Below, in pieces: positions 1-11,608 of a DNA stretch of 64,000 nt. Numbering within the stretch: the stretch's first letter is position 1; every line of letters begins with the position of its first letter. The position numbers and the translations under genes are program-made. Source of the DNA: Pyrenopolyporus hunteri (Eukaryota; Ascomycota; Sordariomycetes; Xylariales; Hypoxylaceae); the NCBI GenBank assembly GCA_902806595.1, contig CADCXC010000038.1, positions 3,286,001-3,350,000 on the forward strand. Reading direction: 5' to 3'. The notes below the pieces were generated by a model, which was given only the letters and a program-made list of their open reading frames with translations, was not told where the DNA came from and did no database searches.

Positions 1-801
1 GGCAACAGAAACCCCTACGGACCACCACCAGCACAGGGCGGTCCTAATGGATATATGGCGGCGACACGGGCCGAGGTGGATCCGTATTCTACCAATGGAC
101 AAGGCTATGACAATTATGATTACAATGGCTATGGACAGGCCCAACAAGATAATATGAATCAGGGATATGGCATGGCGGTTGCGCCCGCGAGAAGCCACAC
201 ACCTCACCAAGACTATAATAATGGCTATGGCAGGGGCGGAGCAAATCAGGGTTATCCCCAGTCGCGTTCTCCGAGACCATACGACGACTTCGAGCGTAGC
301 AATACGCCTGGATCATACGGTGCCCCACCCAGCTACCGCACTACGCCGAGCAACAATGGTGCATACGGTAATCCAGGGCGGATGGGATCTCCCGGCCCAC
401 AAGCGGGCTACGGCTATGGCAATGGCAACGTAAACCCCTCCCGTATGCGATCCCCTGGTCCACAAGCAGGCGTCGACTATCCTCCGAGGTCACAGACACA
501 AACACCAAACAGCTACAACCGACAGCACCCTCCAGCGCCTTATCGACAGTATTCAGCCGACTCTAACCGGCCGCTTGTGCAGCCGGCGCAAGACTACCAG
601 TATTCAAATGTGCAAGCGTCAGAACCGGCCATCCAGAACAACGGCGGGTTCGACTTCAGCTCTGGCTATAGCCGACCAGAAGCCGCTCCGGCGCAGGCCC
701 CGCAGGCCCCGCAGGCCGCAAACGGAGGAGCCGCCTACCCCGGGTACCGTACGTACAGGCCGCAAGGAGCAGCCCAGCAGGATAATTGGAACGGGATGTG
801 A
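1..801 (+). CDS. C-terminal part of a Gly/Tyr/Pro/Gln-rich protein (5' end outside window)
   Basis: The frame is open from base 1, ahead of the first internal ATG at 55, so this is the end of a gene that starts upstream. The visible 266 residues have no predicted fold: they are rich in Gly, Tyr, Asn, Gln, Pro and Ser, with repeated GYG and RSPGPQAG-type segments (two copies, near 364-410 and 427-475). The tail ends in QQDNWNGM before TGA at 799-801. Tails like this are typical of the cytoplasmic C-termini of fungal Sur7/PalI-type four-pass membrane proteins (the PalI/Rim9 pH-signalling family among them), but no membrane segment is visible here. The family is a guess; that the segment is coding is more secure. 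Confidence 0.6.
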   Translation, partial: GNRNPYGPPPAQGGPNGYMAATRAEVDPYSTNGQGYDNYDYNGYGQAQQDNMNQGYGMAVAPARSHTPHQDYNNGYGRGGANQGYPQSRSPRPYDDFERSNTPGSYGAPPSYRTTPSNNGAYGNPGRMGSPGPQAGYGYGNGNVNPSRMRSPGPQAGVDYPPRSQTQTPNSYNRQHPPAPYRQYSADSNRPLVQPAQDYQYSNVQASEPAIQNNGGFDFSSGYSRPEAAPAQAPQAPQAANGGAAYPGYRTYRPQGAAQQDNWNGM

Positions 802-1631
802 CGAGCATAATGAGTGGTCTTCGCTCGTCCGGGCGTAAAGAAAAGGAGAAAAAACCACTTCGGATTCGAACAATAGGGACCCGGTGCTATAACGGACTAT
901 ATTAATGCCACGGCGTTTCGGGGGTGATCATCTGCATAGCATGATGGAATTCAGATAGACATTCGTTGCTTTTTGTATGTCGCCGCGATGGAATACTAAA
1001 GTAACTAACCCGGCCTTTGTGTATAGGGGCATGTATAGCACATACCTCCCCGGTAGACACTCGCCTCTATTGGCCATTTAAGGGAATGGAACTCATTTCA
1101 GATGCTTGTATGAATGCCACGATTACGACTCACGAAGCTGTATCTGTTAGGGGATAAGACGCCAGTACGATTATTAAGAAATAAGCTTGTCGGTAAATTC
1201 CTATTATAGCTCAAGTAGACTCCGAGGCTAATCATATGGAAGCTACCTAACTCAGTATGAGGCCGTCCACCGAACCGTTATTCCGATGGCATAAAGGGTC
1301 ACCTAGTGTTCTAGAGACCTATACCGTTAGAGTAGCGGCGAGTAGGAGGTATCGTCTAAAAATTAATGTAGTCATTAGGCACTCTAGGTACCTAGATAAG
1401 GTGGGCAAGTATCACAGCGCACTCCATTTCGACTAAATCGCCGCCAGGAGGTGATTTCAGATCAAGCTAGGTATCTGGGCCAGTGCCAATGCCAACGCCA
1501 ACGCTAACGCAATATCAGTGCAACTACGAATGCGACCGACCGACCGAACTCATCACTTCTCTCCCTCCTCCGCCCAGCATAGTATTGGACCCGTAATCCA
1601 TCCCCCCCCCTTCCTTAACGAATAACCCCTT
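802..1631. other. Intergenic spacer
   Basis: This lies between the 3' ends of two convergent genes. No open frame with protein-like composition is present. A degenerate 6-bp repeat (gccaac/gctaac) occurs at about 1487-1512, and a C tract near 1604-1612. It presumably holds both 3' UTRs. Confidence 0.6.
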
Positions 1632-2774
1632 TCAGGAGAGACCTCCGGACATAGTCAGTTCGCCAAAGCAGCCGCGCTCCAGGATCTCGGCTCTGACGTG
1701 ATCGCCGTCCTCATTCAACGTATCGTGAGACGTGCAGATATCGCTGAACCCGACATTGGACCCAGCTTCGATTATGGCCCTTTCGCGGGACGGCACTATC
1801 CACTGGTCGCCGAGAAGCAGGATCTCGCCTTCACTCGTGACCGCGATGGGTGTTTCTCCATCATCGTCTGCGCCGTCGTCTGCGTCTTCAACACTCGGAT
1901 GTCGGTATTTTCTGGTATCATTGCTACTGGCGGAGCCGGAGGGCGTGTTCTCTGCTAGTGTGTGGCTGCTTCTGCTGCTGTCGCTGCCACTGCTGCTACT
2001 GCTGCTGCTGGAAATCGTGATGCTATCCACCCGTTTAGATTTGGTCTTGTGCCTGCTCTCGACCCAGAATTCGGGGTCATGGATGTCCTGTGAGCCGCTG
2101 GTTGTAGCACAAGACTCTTGCTTGGGAGAGACACGGCCCGTAGCGGGTGTGGGAGTCGAGGTTCTAGGCTTATATGGACTGGGGCTCCTCTGTACCCTTG
2201 GATTGGTGGTGGGCTGGGGGCCAGTGACCTCATCAAAACTGCTTGGGAAGGCACCCGGTATTGGCTGCCGATACCATGAGTTTGTGTCAGACGGCGATGT
2301 ATTGTCAGAGGCTTGTGTTTGTGTTTGTGGCTGCTGTATTCGAGTTGCGCTAGCGGCGTGGTAGTCGGCGTTGGTGTTGCGAAAGTCGTGTGCGTTGGGG
2401 GTCGTACCAAGTTGATACGTATAATTCCCGCTGCCTTGCGGGACAGCCTGTCGGTAGAACGGTTGCTCTGTTGCCTGGCCATGAGTCCTACGTTGAACCC
2501 CATAGTAGCCGTCCGGGTAGCCCTGGTAGAGGGGACCATAACTGTAAAGAGATTGTGTTGGCAAGTGTGCCGCTGAAAGTCCTGGTGGTAGATGACCGGC
2601 ATGACTGGACGCACTCCCATGGGAAATAACGTAACGTCTGATGCAAGCGGGACAGAAACCGACCTGTGAATACGACAGCGGCGTCTGGTAAGAGGGGGGG
2701 CTTCTGTCGTAGGAGTATTGCACTATTAGCTGTGTTCCGCATTCACATGCATAGCTCGCCGAGTAGGACGCCAT
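1632..2774 (-). CDS. Hypothetical protein with N-terminal Cys pairs and low-complexity body
   Basis: A single-exon frame of 380 residues, starting at ATG 2774-2772. The first 45 residues carry CECGTQ and CPAC, a C-x-C ... C-x-x-C pattern that could bind one zinc ion as a small ribbon. The middle is rich in Tyr, Pro, Gln and Thr. Around residues 250-275 there is a long Ser run, followed by an acidic stretch (DADDGADDDGE). The final 80 residues look more ordered (GEILLLGDQWIVPS), so a second short conserved block is possible. I do not recognise the family. The position of the Cys motif right behind the start codon supports this start. Nothing in the neighbourhood suggests a role. Confidence 0.65.
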   Translation of the reverse strand: MASYSASYACECGTQLIVQYSYDRSPPSYQTPLSYSQVGFCPACIRRYVISHGSASSHAGHLPPGLSAAHLPTQSLYSYGPLYQGYPDGYYGVQRRTHGQATEQPFYRQAVPQGSGNYTYQLGTTPNAHDFRNTNADYHAASATRIQQPQTQTQASDNTSPSDTNSWYRQPIPGAFPSSFDEVTGPQPTTNPRVQRSPSPYKPRTSTPTPATGRVSPKQESCATTSGSQDIHDPEFWVESRHKTKSKRVDSITISSSSSSSSGSDSSRSSHTLAENTPSGSASSNDTRKYRHPSVEDADDGADDDGETPIAVTSEGEILLLGDQWIVPSRERAIIEAGSNVGFSDICTSHDTLNEDGDHVRAEILERGCFGELTMSGGLS

Positions 2775-4262
2775 CGTTGTATTCCACTTTTTCCAGGTAC
2801 CAGCGGCCTTTATTAACAGTGGAAGAAGGCTTTGGTGTTGTTCTGGTGTTGAAATGAATATGGAGTCCTTTGAAGTTATCGTAATGGTGTTTTTGTGAAG
2901 TTCATATAAATAACTTGGGATAGTAGGTACTAGGAGACGAGGCGCTAGGAGACGAGGCGCTAGGAGACGAGGCCTTAGGAAGAAGGCTTTGGTGACGGTT
3001 CTTGGTCGATTATCTATAGGACCCTCAAGTGTAAATACCTGTAAGGCCCGCAGTAGACTAAGGCAAGAGAAAGAGGAGTGGTGTCGGCGTTGGCGTCAGT
3101 GTTGGCGTCAGTGTTGGTGTTGACGTTTGGTTTTTGTATTAGTTTTGGTGCCGGTGAAAAAGCGCAGAGGCCTTATAAACTTAGAAAAGGCAACCACGGA
3201 ATTAGGGTTAATAAAAAGAGCAAGAGTAAGGGGGGTTGAGAAGGAAAGAGGGAAGGTGCAAGAGAAGTTGCTTGTTGCCTTCTGACTTAGGGAGACACCT
3301 AGGAGACACCTAGAGATAGTGAATCGCGCTCCCCTCACCGGGTCAACCTCTTAAAAAATTACAATCTTATGCACGGTGGTTTACATGTAAGTAGGTACCT
3401 TATGTATAGGTAGTTTATGGATCTATCGGTCTGTGTTGTTTTTTGGGGGGGTTTTGCGCATAAATAAGATTTTTTTTTCGTAAATCCTCTCGTACTTGTC
3501 AATATGTGCGTTTCAATTAAGGATATGTGAATCGTTAAGGTAACTCTCACCCTTCACACGTTATCTAGGCCGACCACCACTAGTGAATTCGAGAACGAGA
3601 CGGAAATCCTGAACGATAAAGTCGGGTCCTATGATTACTTACCCCAAAATCTGAGCCTCAGAGCCTCATATAACCAGTGACATAAAATTGCCCACATCTA
3701 TGCAAGCAAGTAAATACCCGCCTTCTGGAACTTGGGAACATGTGTCACGTCACTCAAGACGCCTCAAATACATATGAATGGCCATGGTTCGTGTTGAGCT
3801 GGGTGAGTGTAAGTGCTAGGTAGGCCAGAGGCGGGACAAGCAAACCGAGAATCGGTACTAGCTTAGCCATACAAAACATACCAACCTGGGTAGGCAGAGG
3901 TGTACAATATAAGACACTCCATTTATACCCATACTCAGCTGCAGTCTTATATCTAACAAAGAGATGAACCAGGTAATAAGAATGGGTTTTGCAACGATCG
4001 CTACAAGCAGTAGAGACCCCTATAGACCAAGGTTCCGGTAAAAGCCATTGATGAGCAGGTCAAACCAATTCACTGGGGGCCTTTACACACCATTTCTGCT
4101 TCGCGTGCGCGAGGAACTGTATATTGCCGATATGTAAGATCCGAGACCGTGACTATACCCCCTAGAATATTCATTATTTCTTTATAACGCCGGGGTTGTG
4201 AACACTGTATATTTGCCGAAGCCGAAGGGGCGAGGAGGGAAAACAAGAGCAGGGTGTCCGAC
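2775..4262. other. Intergenic spacer, promoter side of the hypothetical gene
   Basis: No convincing gene. It contains the upstream region of the minus-strand hypothetical protein, a 15-bp tandem repeat (2931-2972), a degenerate ggcgtcagtgtt repeat near 3085-3125, and the 3' flank of the vacuolar membrane protein gene that ends at 4263. Confidence 0.6.
2931..2972. repeat. 15-bp tandem repeat, about 2.8 copies
   Basis: The unit taggagacgaggcgc is present at 2931, 2946 and 2961; the third copy diverges after its twelfth base. It lies about 160 bp upstream of the start codon of the hypothetical gene. Confidence 0.9.
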
Positions 4263-5493
4263 TTATTCTGGAGGAATCAACTCCTTAGGTAATACTGTCC
4301 CCCGTCCTTCTTGGCTTCTGCTGCTTCCTATTATGGTCTGACCGTCTAGGTCCGGATCGTACTCTTCGCGCCCAGCATCTGGCCCTCCTTTTCCAGCGCT
4401 CTTAAAATTCCTAGAACTCGAAAGCTTCATGCTCTCGTTGCTCTCCCCGCTGACCGAATCCTCGTCATCGCTCTCTACGAGTGCATCATCGAAAGGATCC
4501 CGCCCGTCGCCATCTTCCGAGGGCAGCCTCTCGTGGCTAGGCTCTTTCAACTTGATAAAGCTATCGATGATGTAGTACTGTACCGCATTCATGATAAGCG
4601 GGAATAACATCATGACGAATACGATCTGAACGCGTTCGTTGCCTTCGGTCCACCCGAGAGCCCAATCTCCTACGCGCGATATCCACGGTAGTATCAGGAA
4701 TATGATGAGAACGCATATTTTCATGCCAAACAAGCCGCAGAAATAGATGAAGGATTGTTTCAACCACCACCAAACATTAGGTGGATTGCCATAGTTGCCA
4801 GACTGTATCGACTCTGGCGGTTTTCCTAAGGGGGTATACGCTACTAGGCCGGTTGCGATGCGGAGGAGGACGATGAGGATAGGAATTCCGATAGTAGTCT
4901 GCTGGGATGTTAGGGCTTCACTCTCTCTTGTAGCCGTATCGACGTAAACATGCGTTGCGACTTACATCAATAGCCAAATTCAACAAGTAGAACGAACAGG
5001 GATTTGGGACGTATGGGTCCTCTCTTCGTATCAATCTGTCCGCCGTTTGCACACTGACCGGGTCCGATTTAATAGAGAACCGGCCGCTGGTGAGCATTGA
5101 CATGAAGACGTTGGCGATATGCACCAAAACGGACCCAAAGACCTGCTTGGAGACGTCGAAGAACCAGATCTTGACCGGTCGCTGGGGCCTTTCTCGCCAC
5201 CGCTTGTAGACGAGAGACAGAAGCGCCAATCCACCCAACGCAAGTTGCACAAATAAAGCAAACGGGCCAACAAGCCGACACTCTCCCTCTCCACCTCCAC
5301 TATAACCGTCTTCAGGCGAAGACATTGTCGTTGTTGCGACAGCTGCCACCGCCGTCGCTGTGGTAGCAAGAAGTGGGGACACGTCGCTGGTAGTAAAAGG
5401 AATATCGACACCTATCGATGCATCGGGGGTAGCGGTTATTATTGTCGACGAGACACTTGGGGCTGGAAAGGCGACTGTGGAAGAAAGCGACAT
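4263..5493 (-). CDS. Vacuolar membrane protein, YPL162C/STIMATE (TMEM110) family
   Basis: Two exons: 5493-4966 and 4898-4263, with a 67-nt intron (GTAAGT...CAG); 387 residues. After an N-terminal low-complexity region come five hydrophobic segments: one starting at GPFALFVQ, one at IWFFDVSKQVFG, one across the splice junction (CSFYLLNLAID joined to TTIGIPILIVLLR), one at FIYFCGLFGMK, and one at IVFVMMLFPLIM. The KIWFFDVSKQ and PNPCSFYLLN blocks are hallmarks of this fungal/animal family. The yeast member sits in the vacuole membrane; the animal member, STIMATE, is an ER protein that promotes STIM-Orai calcium entry. The tail after the last membrane segment is acidic and Ser-rich. Family assignment is firm; the function in fungi is not known. 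Confidence 0.9.
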
Positions 5494-7180
5494 CGACTCC
5501 GTGCTCGAGACACAGGGCGGGCGAGGCAGACAAGGGAAAAGACGGAAAGGAGCGAAGATCGACGCCTAGGTTCCAGCCAGGGTTCGAACACTGTAGGTTT
5601 CTGGTTGATGAATAGGAGCGGCTTTATGCCAATAAACCCAAACAACGAATATACATGCGCATCCGTTATCTACTGCTGTATAACGAGAGAAGAAGAAATA
5701 AGAGGAAGCCTTGTAAGGGTGAGTGTTCTGACAGAAGTGGAATATTGCATAGAGTGCGGTTGCTACTATTTAGATTCTAGGTTAGGTACGGCAGGGGAAC
5801 GGAAGACAACAAGCCACAGAGGTCAGCCTCTCAACTCATCCTTTAGCATGGATAGCGCAGCCTCTATGATGCTATGGCGCGGTAGATCATCTAGGCATAC
5901 AAGCCTATAGGTACCCCAATACAAATTAGGACATACCTGTTCGGGGTAGGATCTAGGCGACTGCCCATCTAAAACCATTAGGTACTCCACCCGCGTGGTA
6001 TCATTCCCTTCAACCTAAAGCGCCTTCTGCATTAGAGGCTACATAGCGGTATGCTTAATTAAGGGGGTACCTATTTGTAGGTATGAGGTATCTTATTCAA
6101 CCCCCCTAACCTTAGGTACACGTAGGTATACCTAAACTAAATTAGCAATCGCCGATGTACCTAGGTCAAGAAAAGTGCCTAACTCGAGTAAGCTTCAGCG
6201 GACAAAGGAAAACAAATACATCAAAATGCGCTCGCTGCCCGTATACATAGTACCTTTTACATGCAAGTTTATAGGTACCTAGGTTCTAGGTAACTTACCT
6301 AGGTGGTACCTAGTGCACGAAATCGATATCGACTCTTTCTTTCTATCGGAACATTTTCACTCTATGCACTACGTGTTCCGCTTTATTTTACGCATGACCT
6401 TTATCCCGCCCTCCAACCAAGGGAGCGTCTCTAGTGTACGATACAGGCCTGGCGGAGTGCCGGACTCATAGTACGGGACGTGTTCGATAAAACCTGGTCA
6501 CGAGAGCAGACCGCTGCAGCAACTTCGCAATAGTGGCGGTCTACATGTATTAGATAGGTAGGTAGATATCTGGTAGATCGGAATCAGAAGAAGTCTTGGA
6601 GAAAAATCAACCCGCGAGGTCTTCTGCATTCTCAGAATAGAGGGTCCGAGAAAATTTGGGACCATGAATAAAGTAACATATTCTCCCGCGCATCATCACA
6701 ACGCCAGATAAGTTATGCGGCGTAATGCCCATGCCGTAGAACCATTGAATAAACCCATGAATCATTCTGACCAACGTCCTATGCATTCCCTGGGTGTGCC
6801 TAAAGAGCGATTTGCAATCTCAAAGTAATAGCACACTGAACAAGCTTATCCCGCGCGTCCGTAAAAGTCTCGTCTGCAATGACCGTACGCCCATACATCT
6901 GCGCAGGCGATGTGTACGTTACGTTTTAAGTCATGCATAGCTTGTTAGATTTCTGTGGGATGAGGCTCCGCACGAAGCTCAACGCGATCTTGCGTGCGTG
7001 TCGAGCGACATCGTCCGGCCTGCTCTTCTTGTTCTTCGCCACCGAGGTCGGCTCCTTCTCGATCGACGTCGTAGTGGATGTGGTAAAGCTCGAGCTAGAA
7101 GTAGTAGAAGCTGGAGAAGACGGGACTGCAGACGCGGTACGAGCACAAGTCTGAAGCCTGTCTGCAGGCCCGTCTAATTG
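5494..7180. other. Intergenic spacer
   Basis: This holds the upstream region of the vacuolar membrane protein gene and the 3' flank of SF3B6. Short open frames (for example at 5605-5910 and 6933-7154) have no protein-like features. A dense patch of TAGGTACCT-type motifs lies at 6066-6313. Confidence 0.6.
6066..6313. repeat. Cluster of TACCTAGGTA-type palindromic motifs
   Basis: Overlapping copies of ggtacct, acctaggt and taggta occur through this stretch, densest at 6271-6313. Similar clusters are at 8131-8148, 8225-8240, 13290-13349, 28111-28127, 28400-28425, 36935-36966, 41760-41812, 43501-43532 and 50619-50650. All are intergenic. Confidence 0.75.
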
Positions 7181-7813
7181 TCAATCGATTCCATGCTTCA
7201 TCTTGAGCTGCGCTAAATTGTCTTTGCGGGCCTGCAAGTCATCTTTCGACTTGAGCGTCTTCTCTGGTTGATGCCATAGAACTATCGATGAGGTTAGACG
7301 GGTATGATAGGGGGGTCCGCGTGGCGATGGGGTAAACGCACCGACAAGATATCGGTTCTGGAAGTTGTAGCCATTTAGCTTCTCGAGGGCGTTCTTCGCA
7401 TCCATGACGTTCCAGAAGACAACATAGGCGGTGCCCTTTGCCTCAACTGAAATACCCTGTCGGATTTGACTAATCACATGTGGTCAGCGGTACCCTTCTT
7501 GGTAGACATAACGTAACGCCCGACCGGCTCGGATACATACCGGATGAGTCCGTCCTCGTTGGGATCAAAGAGTTTCCAAAGCGCGTCAGACGATACTTCG
7601 TAGCTACAACGTCGTTAGAGGAATGTCGATGGTAGGATATGAGGGAGGATGACTAACTTTAGATTCTTCACGAACAAAATTCTGGATTTCGGGATGGGTT
7701 AGCATATCGGTCAACGGTCGGGATGTAAGGCTAGGGGAGCGAAAGCAATCGGGGGAAAATAAGGCGATAACTTACGGAAGCTGCTCGGGGGCAATCTTGC
7801 CGGCGCGACTCAT
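7181..7813 (-). CDS. Splicing factor 3B subunit 6 (SF3B6/p14), RRM protein
   Basis: Five exons: 7813-7776, 7681-7658, 7603-7541, 7469-7342 and 7281-7181; 117 residues. The product is one RRM: RNP2 is ILFVKNL near residue 14 and RNP1 is GTAYVVF. The family blocks DAKNALEKLNGYN and QNRYLV follow, and the tail ends LAQLKMKHGID. SF3B6 is a U2 snRNP/SF3b subunit that contacts the branch-point adenosine region and binds SF3B1, whose gene is at 59943-63653. The last intron (60 nt) is stop-free and in phase; it was called an intron because it would break the conserved NRYLVVL strand. The first junction gives QLP-ILFVKNL, a few residues shorter than the PEVNRILF I expect, so exon 1 or its splice site may be imperfectly placed. 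Confidence 0.88.
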
Positions 7814-9733
7814 ATCTTGATGAGGGCAACTAGTTATTGTATTCTCGTGGCTGTGGTGGGTGGTTGTTGGATTGTTAGTCCAAAGGCGATTTTGGTGGTA
7901 GTGATGGAGTGTTTTAGGTAGGTAGTCGAGATTGGCGAAGAGGCGTGTGCAGCTTTTGGAGGAGTCAATCTGGTTCTGGGGACGGGAGTTTCGCTTCTGG
8001 CAACGGAGCAAATCGGATTAGGCCACGCTAAAAACCGAGCTGGGGGGCGACACGTGACGCAGAAAATGGTGCCTTATCAGATTTCATTGATCGGCGGACA
8101 GTTTAGCCTACAGTAATGTACAAGACCTATGTAGGTACCTAGGTACTTACGGTACGAAGCAACCCCACTTTCCTTTTCCTTGTCATCCAATATTCAAACC
8201 TTCGAGATACCTATTATCCAAGTCACCTACCTAGGTACGTAAGAGAAAGAGCGACGATATTCTCATAGTCACATGAAGTTAGATAATACGTATTACGAAA
8301 CATGCGCAATTCCACTACAGGTCAGTAGGATACAGTTTCATAACTGTGGGGTGAGAAGACGCCAGGCATCAAGACGTACTGGTCTATATAAATTAGTATG
8401 TAAGATACCTACATCACCTGTTTATTCGGTTGCTCGCCACCAGCATGGGTCGATTAAGCCGTATGTTCGAAACCTGACTTTGTAACTTTGCATACTAAAT
8501 TTGTATAAACGGTACTCACTTCTAGAATGGTTCAGTAGATGCCTCGATGCCTTACGCTCCACAGTTATGAAACTATATCCTACTGACCTGTAGTACGTGG
8601 GTTGTTTAGTTCCTTACCCTGAGACCTCATTCATAGCTGGCAAGTTTGGCAAGAGCACGGGATACTATGTAAGTACCTACAATACATAGGTACGGATTAC
8701 TAGAAGTTTCGTTTGGGCGAACACAAAACACGATACAGTGAGCCAAGCATCACATACACACACATACATTACATGTCGTGCAGCTGTCTTATTTTTCCTG
8801 CAACGGGTGGCTCTGAACAACCTCATTACGTCATTTGAAGAAGCTCGGCCTCTAAACCCAAGATGCCTGATTCCCTCCGGGTTCCCCATTTCGGGGCCGA
8901 AACAAAGGATAGGCCATTATTCTCCGGATCGAAATTCGAGTTAACTTACTCTCGAGGATTTCCTCCGACTTGTGCTCCGATGCGCGCTCCGAAGTGGCAG
9001 GGCTGGCTATAAACTCCGATCGCGCTCTAGACAGCGCCGATACTCTCATTCGTGACCAACGAAGGTTCGCAACACCATACGTGTATCCTGAAAACCTGCT
9101 GGAAACCTCACTTCTTGGAGAACGGAGCCGGGAAACCATCTCCCTACCTTATCTACTTAACTACCTAACCATGCCAATAGTGTCTGGTTCGCCAGGTTCT
9201 AGTAACGATTTATTCTTCCAGGAGTCGTTATTGTTGTACCCAACTTTCATAAAAACACTTACAAGGAACATAGAAGATAATTATAATGTTCCTTGATTGG
9301 TCTCCTCCTGTCCCCCTACTATCCCCTTGTTCCCCTGGGAAGGTTACTGTAGGACGCGGAATGGACCCCGTTAATGCAATTAAAAAGGCTGTCTCAATCT
9401 ACGCCCATCCTATTCTCCTTGCAACGTTTAAGATATATTACCCCTGAGTTGGGGAAGAACAGTATTAGGTGGTATATGATATCCGCTCCGATGAGTGGTG
9501 AGCCTATCCAAAGCTCTCCGATCATTGTAGAGCCTCCATACGATAAGTTCGGTAAGATAATAGAGAAACAACATCTCTGTGCGAGGCTTTTCAATCTATA
9601 AGCGGTATTCCTGCACGCCTAATGGATAATATATCCACCTCTTTGGATTCATCCGATATTTGATGCTTGCATCCCTATCATTTTGCCGGAACCACGGAAC
9701 GGCCAGCCAACGCACAAACCCCACGAAGGAAAT
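7814..9733. other. Intergenic spacer, probable promoters of SF3B6 and the sulfatase gene
   Basis: The genes on either side point away from each other. Palindromic motifs lie at 8131-8148 and 8225-8240. A GC-richer, CT-rich part at about 8850-9130 has open frames on both strands that look like chance. I see no gene. Confidence 0.55.
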
Positions 9734-11608
9734 ATGTGGCTTTTTCTGGGGCAAGGCGTCTCACGGCGCCTGCTGCTCGGTATTTTCGTGCTTTCCGTCT
9801 TCTCTGCATTCATCTATGATCGCTATATACGATCGACCATGGCAGAGAAGAAGCCGAACTTCCTTATCATTGTTGCTGATGATCTAGGATTCAGCGACAC
9901 ATCCCCTTATGGGGGCGAGATCGAAACCCCGAACTTGCAGAGGTTAGCTGACGAGGGAATCCGCATGGCCGGCTTTCATACAGCCGCATCATGCTCCCCC
10001 ACGAGAGCTATGCTCCTGTCCGGTACAGACTCACATATTGCCGGACTGGGGGCAATGGCCGAGAAAATAGCAAGTGCACTAAGTCTAACGAGTACTACTC
10101 TCTTACCTAACTAACAGCTCTCTCTTTAGAGAAAAGCCCCCGATGTTTTTAAGGACAAGCCAGGTTACGAAGGGTATTTGAATTATCGTGTTGCCGCTCT
10201 AGGGGAGATCCTCCAAGATGCAGGGTACTTCACACTCATGAGCGGGAAATGGCATCTAGGCTTGAAGAAGGAGCTTGGTCCCTACGCAAGGGGCTTTACC
10301 AAAGTACTCTCTACGCTCCCGGGAGCCGGAAATCACTTCAATCACGAGCCGCAGTTATATGATCTCAAGGAGAAGCCATCGGCTATTTTCAAGGGTGATG
10401 GAATATGGATGAAGAACTCAGAGTTCATCAACGGTAGCACAGATCTACCCAAGGACTTCTACTCGTCCAACACATTTACGGACTACTTCCTGGACTTCCT
10501 TAAGGAGAGAACAAGGGAAGAAAAGAGTCAACCTTTCTTTGGATATCTCCCCTTCACAGCTCCCCATTGGCCACTACAGGCTCCGCAAGAGATTATTAAG
10601 AAGTATCATGGCAAGTATGATGATGGGCCCATTGCGTTACGGGACCGGAGGCTTCGAAGTTTGATCGAAAGGGGGCTCGTGCCCCCAGACGTCGAGCCTG
10701 CGCCTTTACACACGCTAAAGACTAAACCGTGGGGCGAGCTGTCGGATGAAGAGAAGCGGGTGTCTTCTCGAGCCATGGAGGTTTATGCAGCAATGGTTGA
10801 GCTTATCGACATGAATATCGGCCGTGTACGGACTTATCTTGAGAATACAGGCGAGCTGGACAACACGTTCATCGTCTTCATGTCGGATAATGGTGCTGAG
10901 GGACAGTTGTTAGAGGCTCTACCCATCTTGGCCGGTTACACGGTAGACGATATCGTGAAGAAATACTACAATAACTCATTAGATAATATCGGCAACCACA
11001 ACTCATTCGTATGGTACGGGCCTCAATGGGCCTCGGCGGCGACGGCGCCAGCACGTGGAGCCAAATCACACTCTACCGAGGGTGGAATTCATTGCCCCTG
11101 CATCGTACGGTACCCGCCGGCATTAAAGCAAAATGGGCTCGTTACCAGTACTTTCACGACAGTTATGGACGTTGTCCCCACCATCCTAGACCTTGCTGGA
11201 TTGGAACATCCGAGCCCTGTCTTCCGTGGGCGTGAAGTGGTGCCAGTCCGGGGAAAGTCTTGGAGGCCGATCCTAGAAAATCCGGAAGGCGAGGATATCC
11301 GGATATACAATGACACGGACATTATTGGCTGGGAGCAGCTTGGGATTGCTGCTGTAAGAGTTGGCGATTGGAAAGCACTCTTTCTTCCTCCCCCTAAAGG
11401 TCCCGGCAAGTGGGAGCTGTACGACCTCTCCAAAGACGTTGGTGAGGTCCACGATCTAGCCGAGAGCCATCCGGAGAAACTGAAAGAGATGCTTCATTAC
11501 TACGAGACGTACTTCCAAGAGACGGGCATGTTCGATTCGTACACCATGTATCACGAGGCGTTGAAGCAAAAGAAAGCGGAGCGAAGGAAAGCCGACACTA
11601 ATCAATAG
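9734..11608 (+). CDS. Arylsulfatase-type sulfatase, membrane-anchored
   Basis: Exons 9734-10069 and 10130-11608; 604 residues. The protein hydrolyses sulfate esters in this family and may release sulfate from organic sources. A hydrophobic stretch at residues 13-27 is a likely signal anchor. The metal-binding ADDLG is near 48-52, and the sulfatase signature CSPTR has Cys 87, the residue normally converted to formylglycine. GKWHLG, PHWPLQAP and FMSDNGAEG follow in the usual order. The intron (10070-10129) keeps the frame only with a GC donor: ATA, then GCAAGT, branch CTAACTAAC, acceptor TTTAG. The ATG at 9734 is the first in frame; an alternative start at 9839 would remove the anchor. The enzyme class is clear, the substrate is unknown. 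Confidence 0.9.
10070..10129 (+). other. GC-AG intron in the sulfatase gene
   Basis: A 60-nt intron beginning GCAAGT and ending CTTTAG, with branch sequence CTAACTAAC. The GT sites near the junction (in AGTGCA, AGTCTA and AGTACT) are all in phase 1, while the acceptor demands phase 0. The GC donor gives AEKI-RKAPDVFK, as expected for the family. Confidence 0.8.

Noticed and set aside
1732..2620. Other-frame open stretches over the hypothetical gene (Leu-rich on the plus strand, Ser/Thr-rich on the minus strand)
   Set aside because: Leu-rich translation of Ser/CAG-type codons read in the opposite strand; no start context or domain.
5560..5630. Possible tRNA (ggttcgaac near 5580)
   Set aside because: The flanking bases do not form a T stem or acceptor stem, and no anticodon arm could be drawn.
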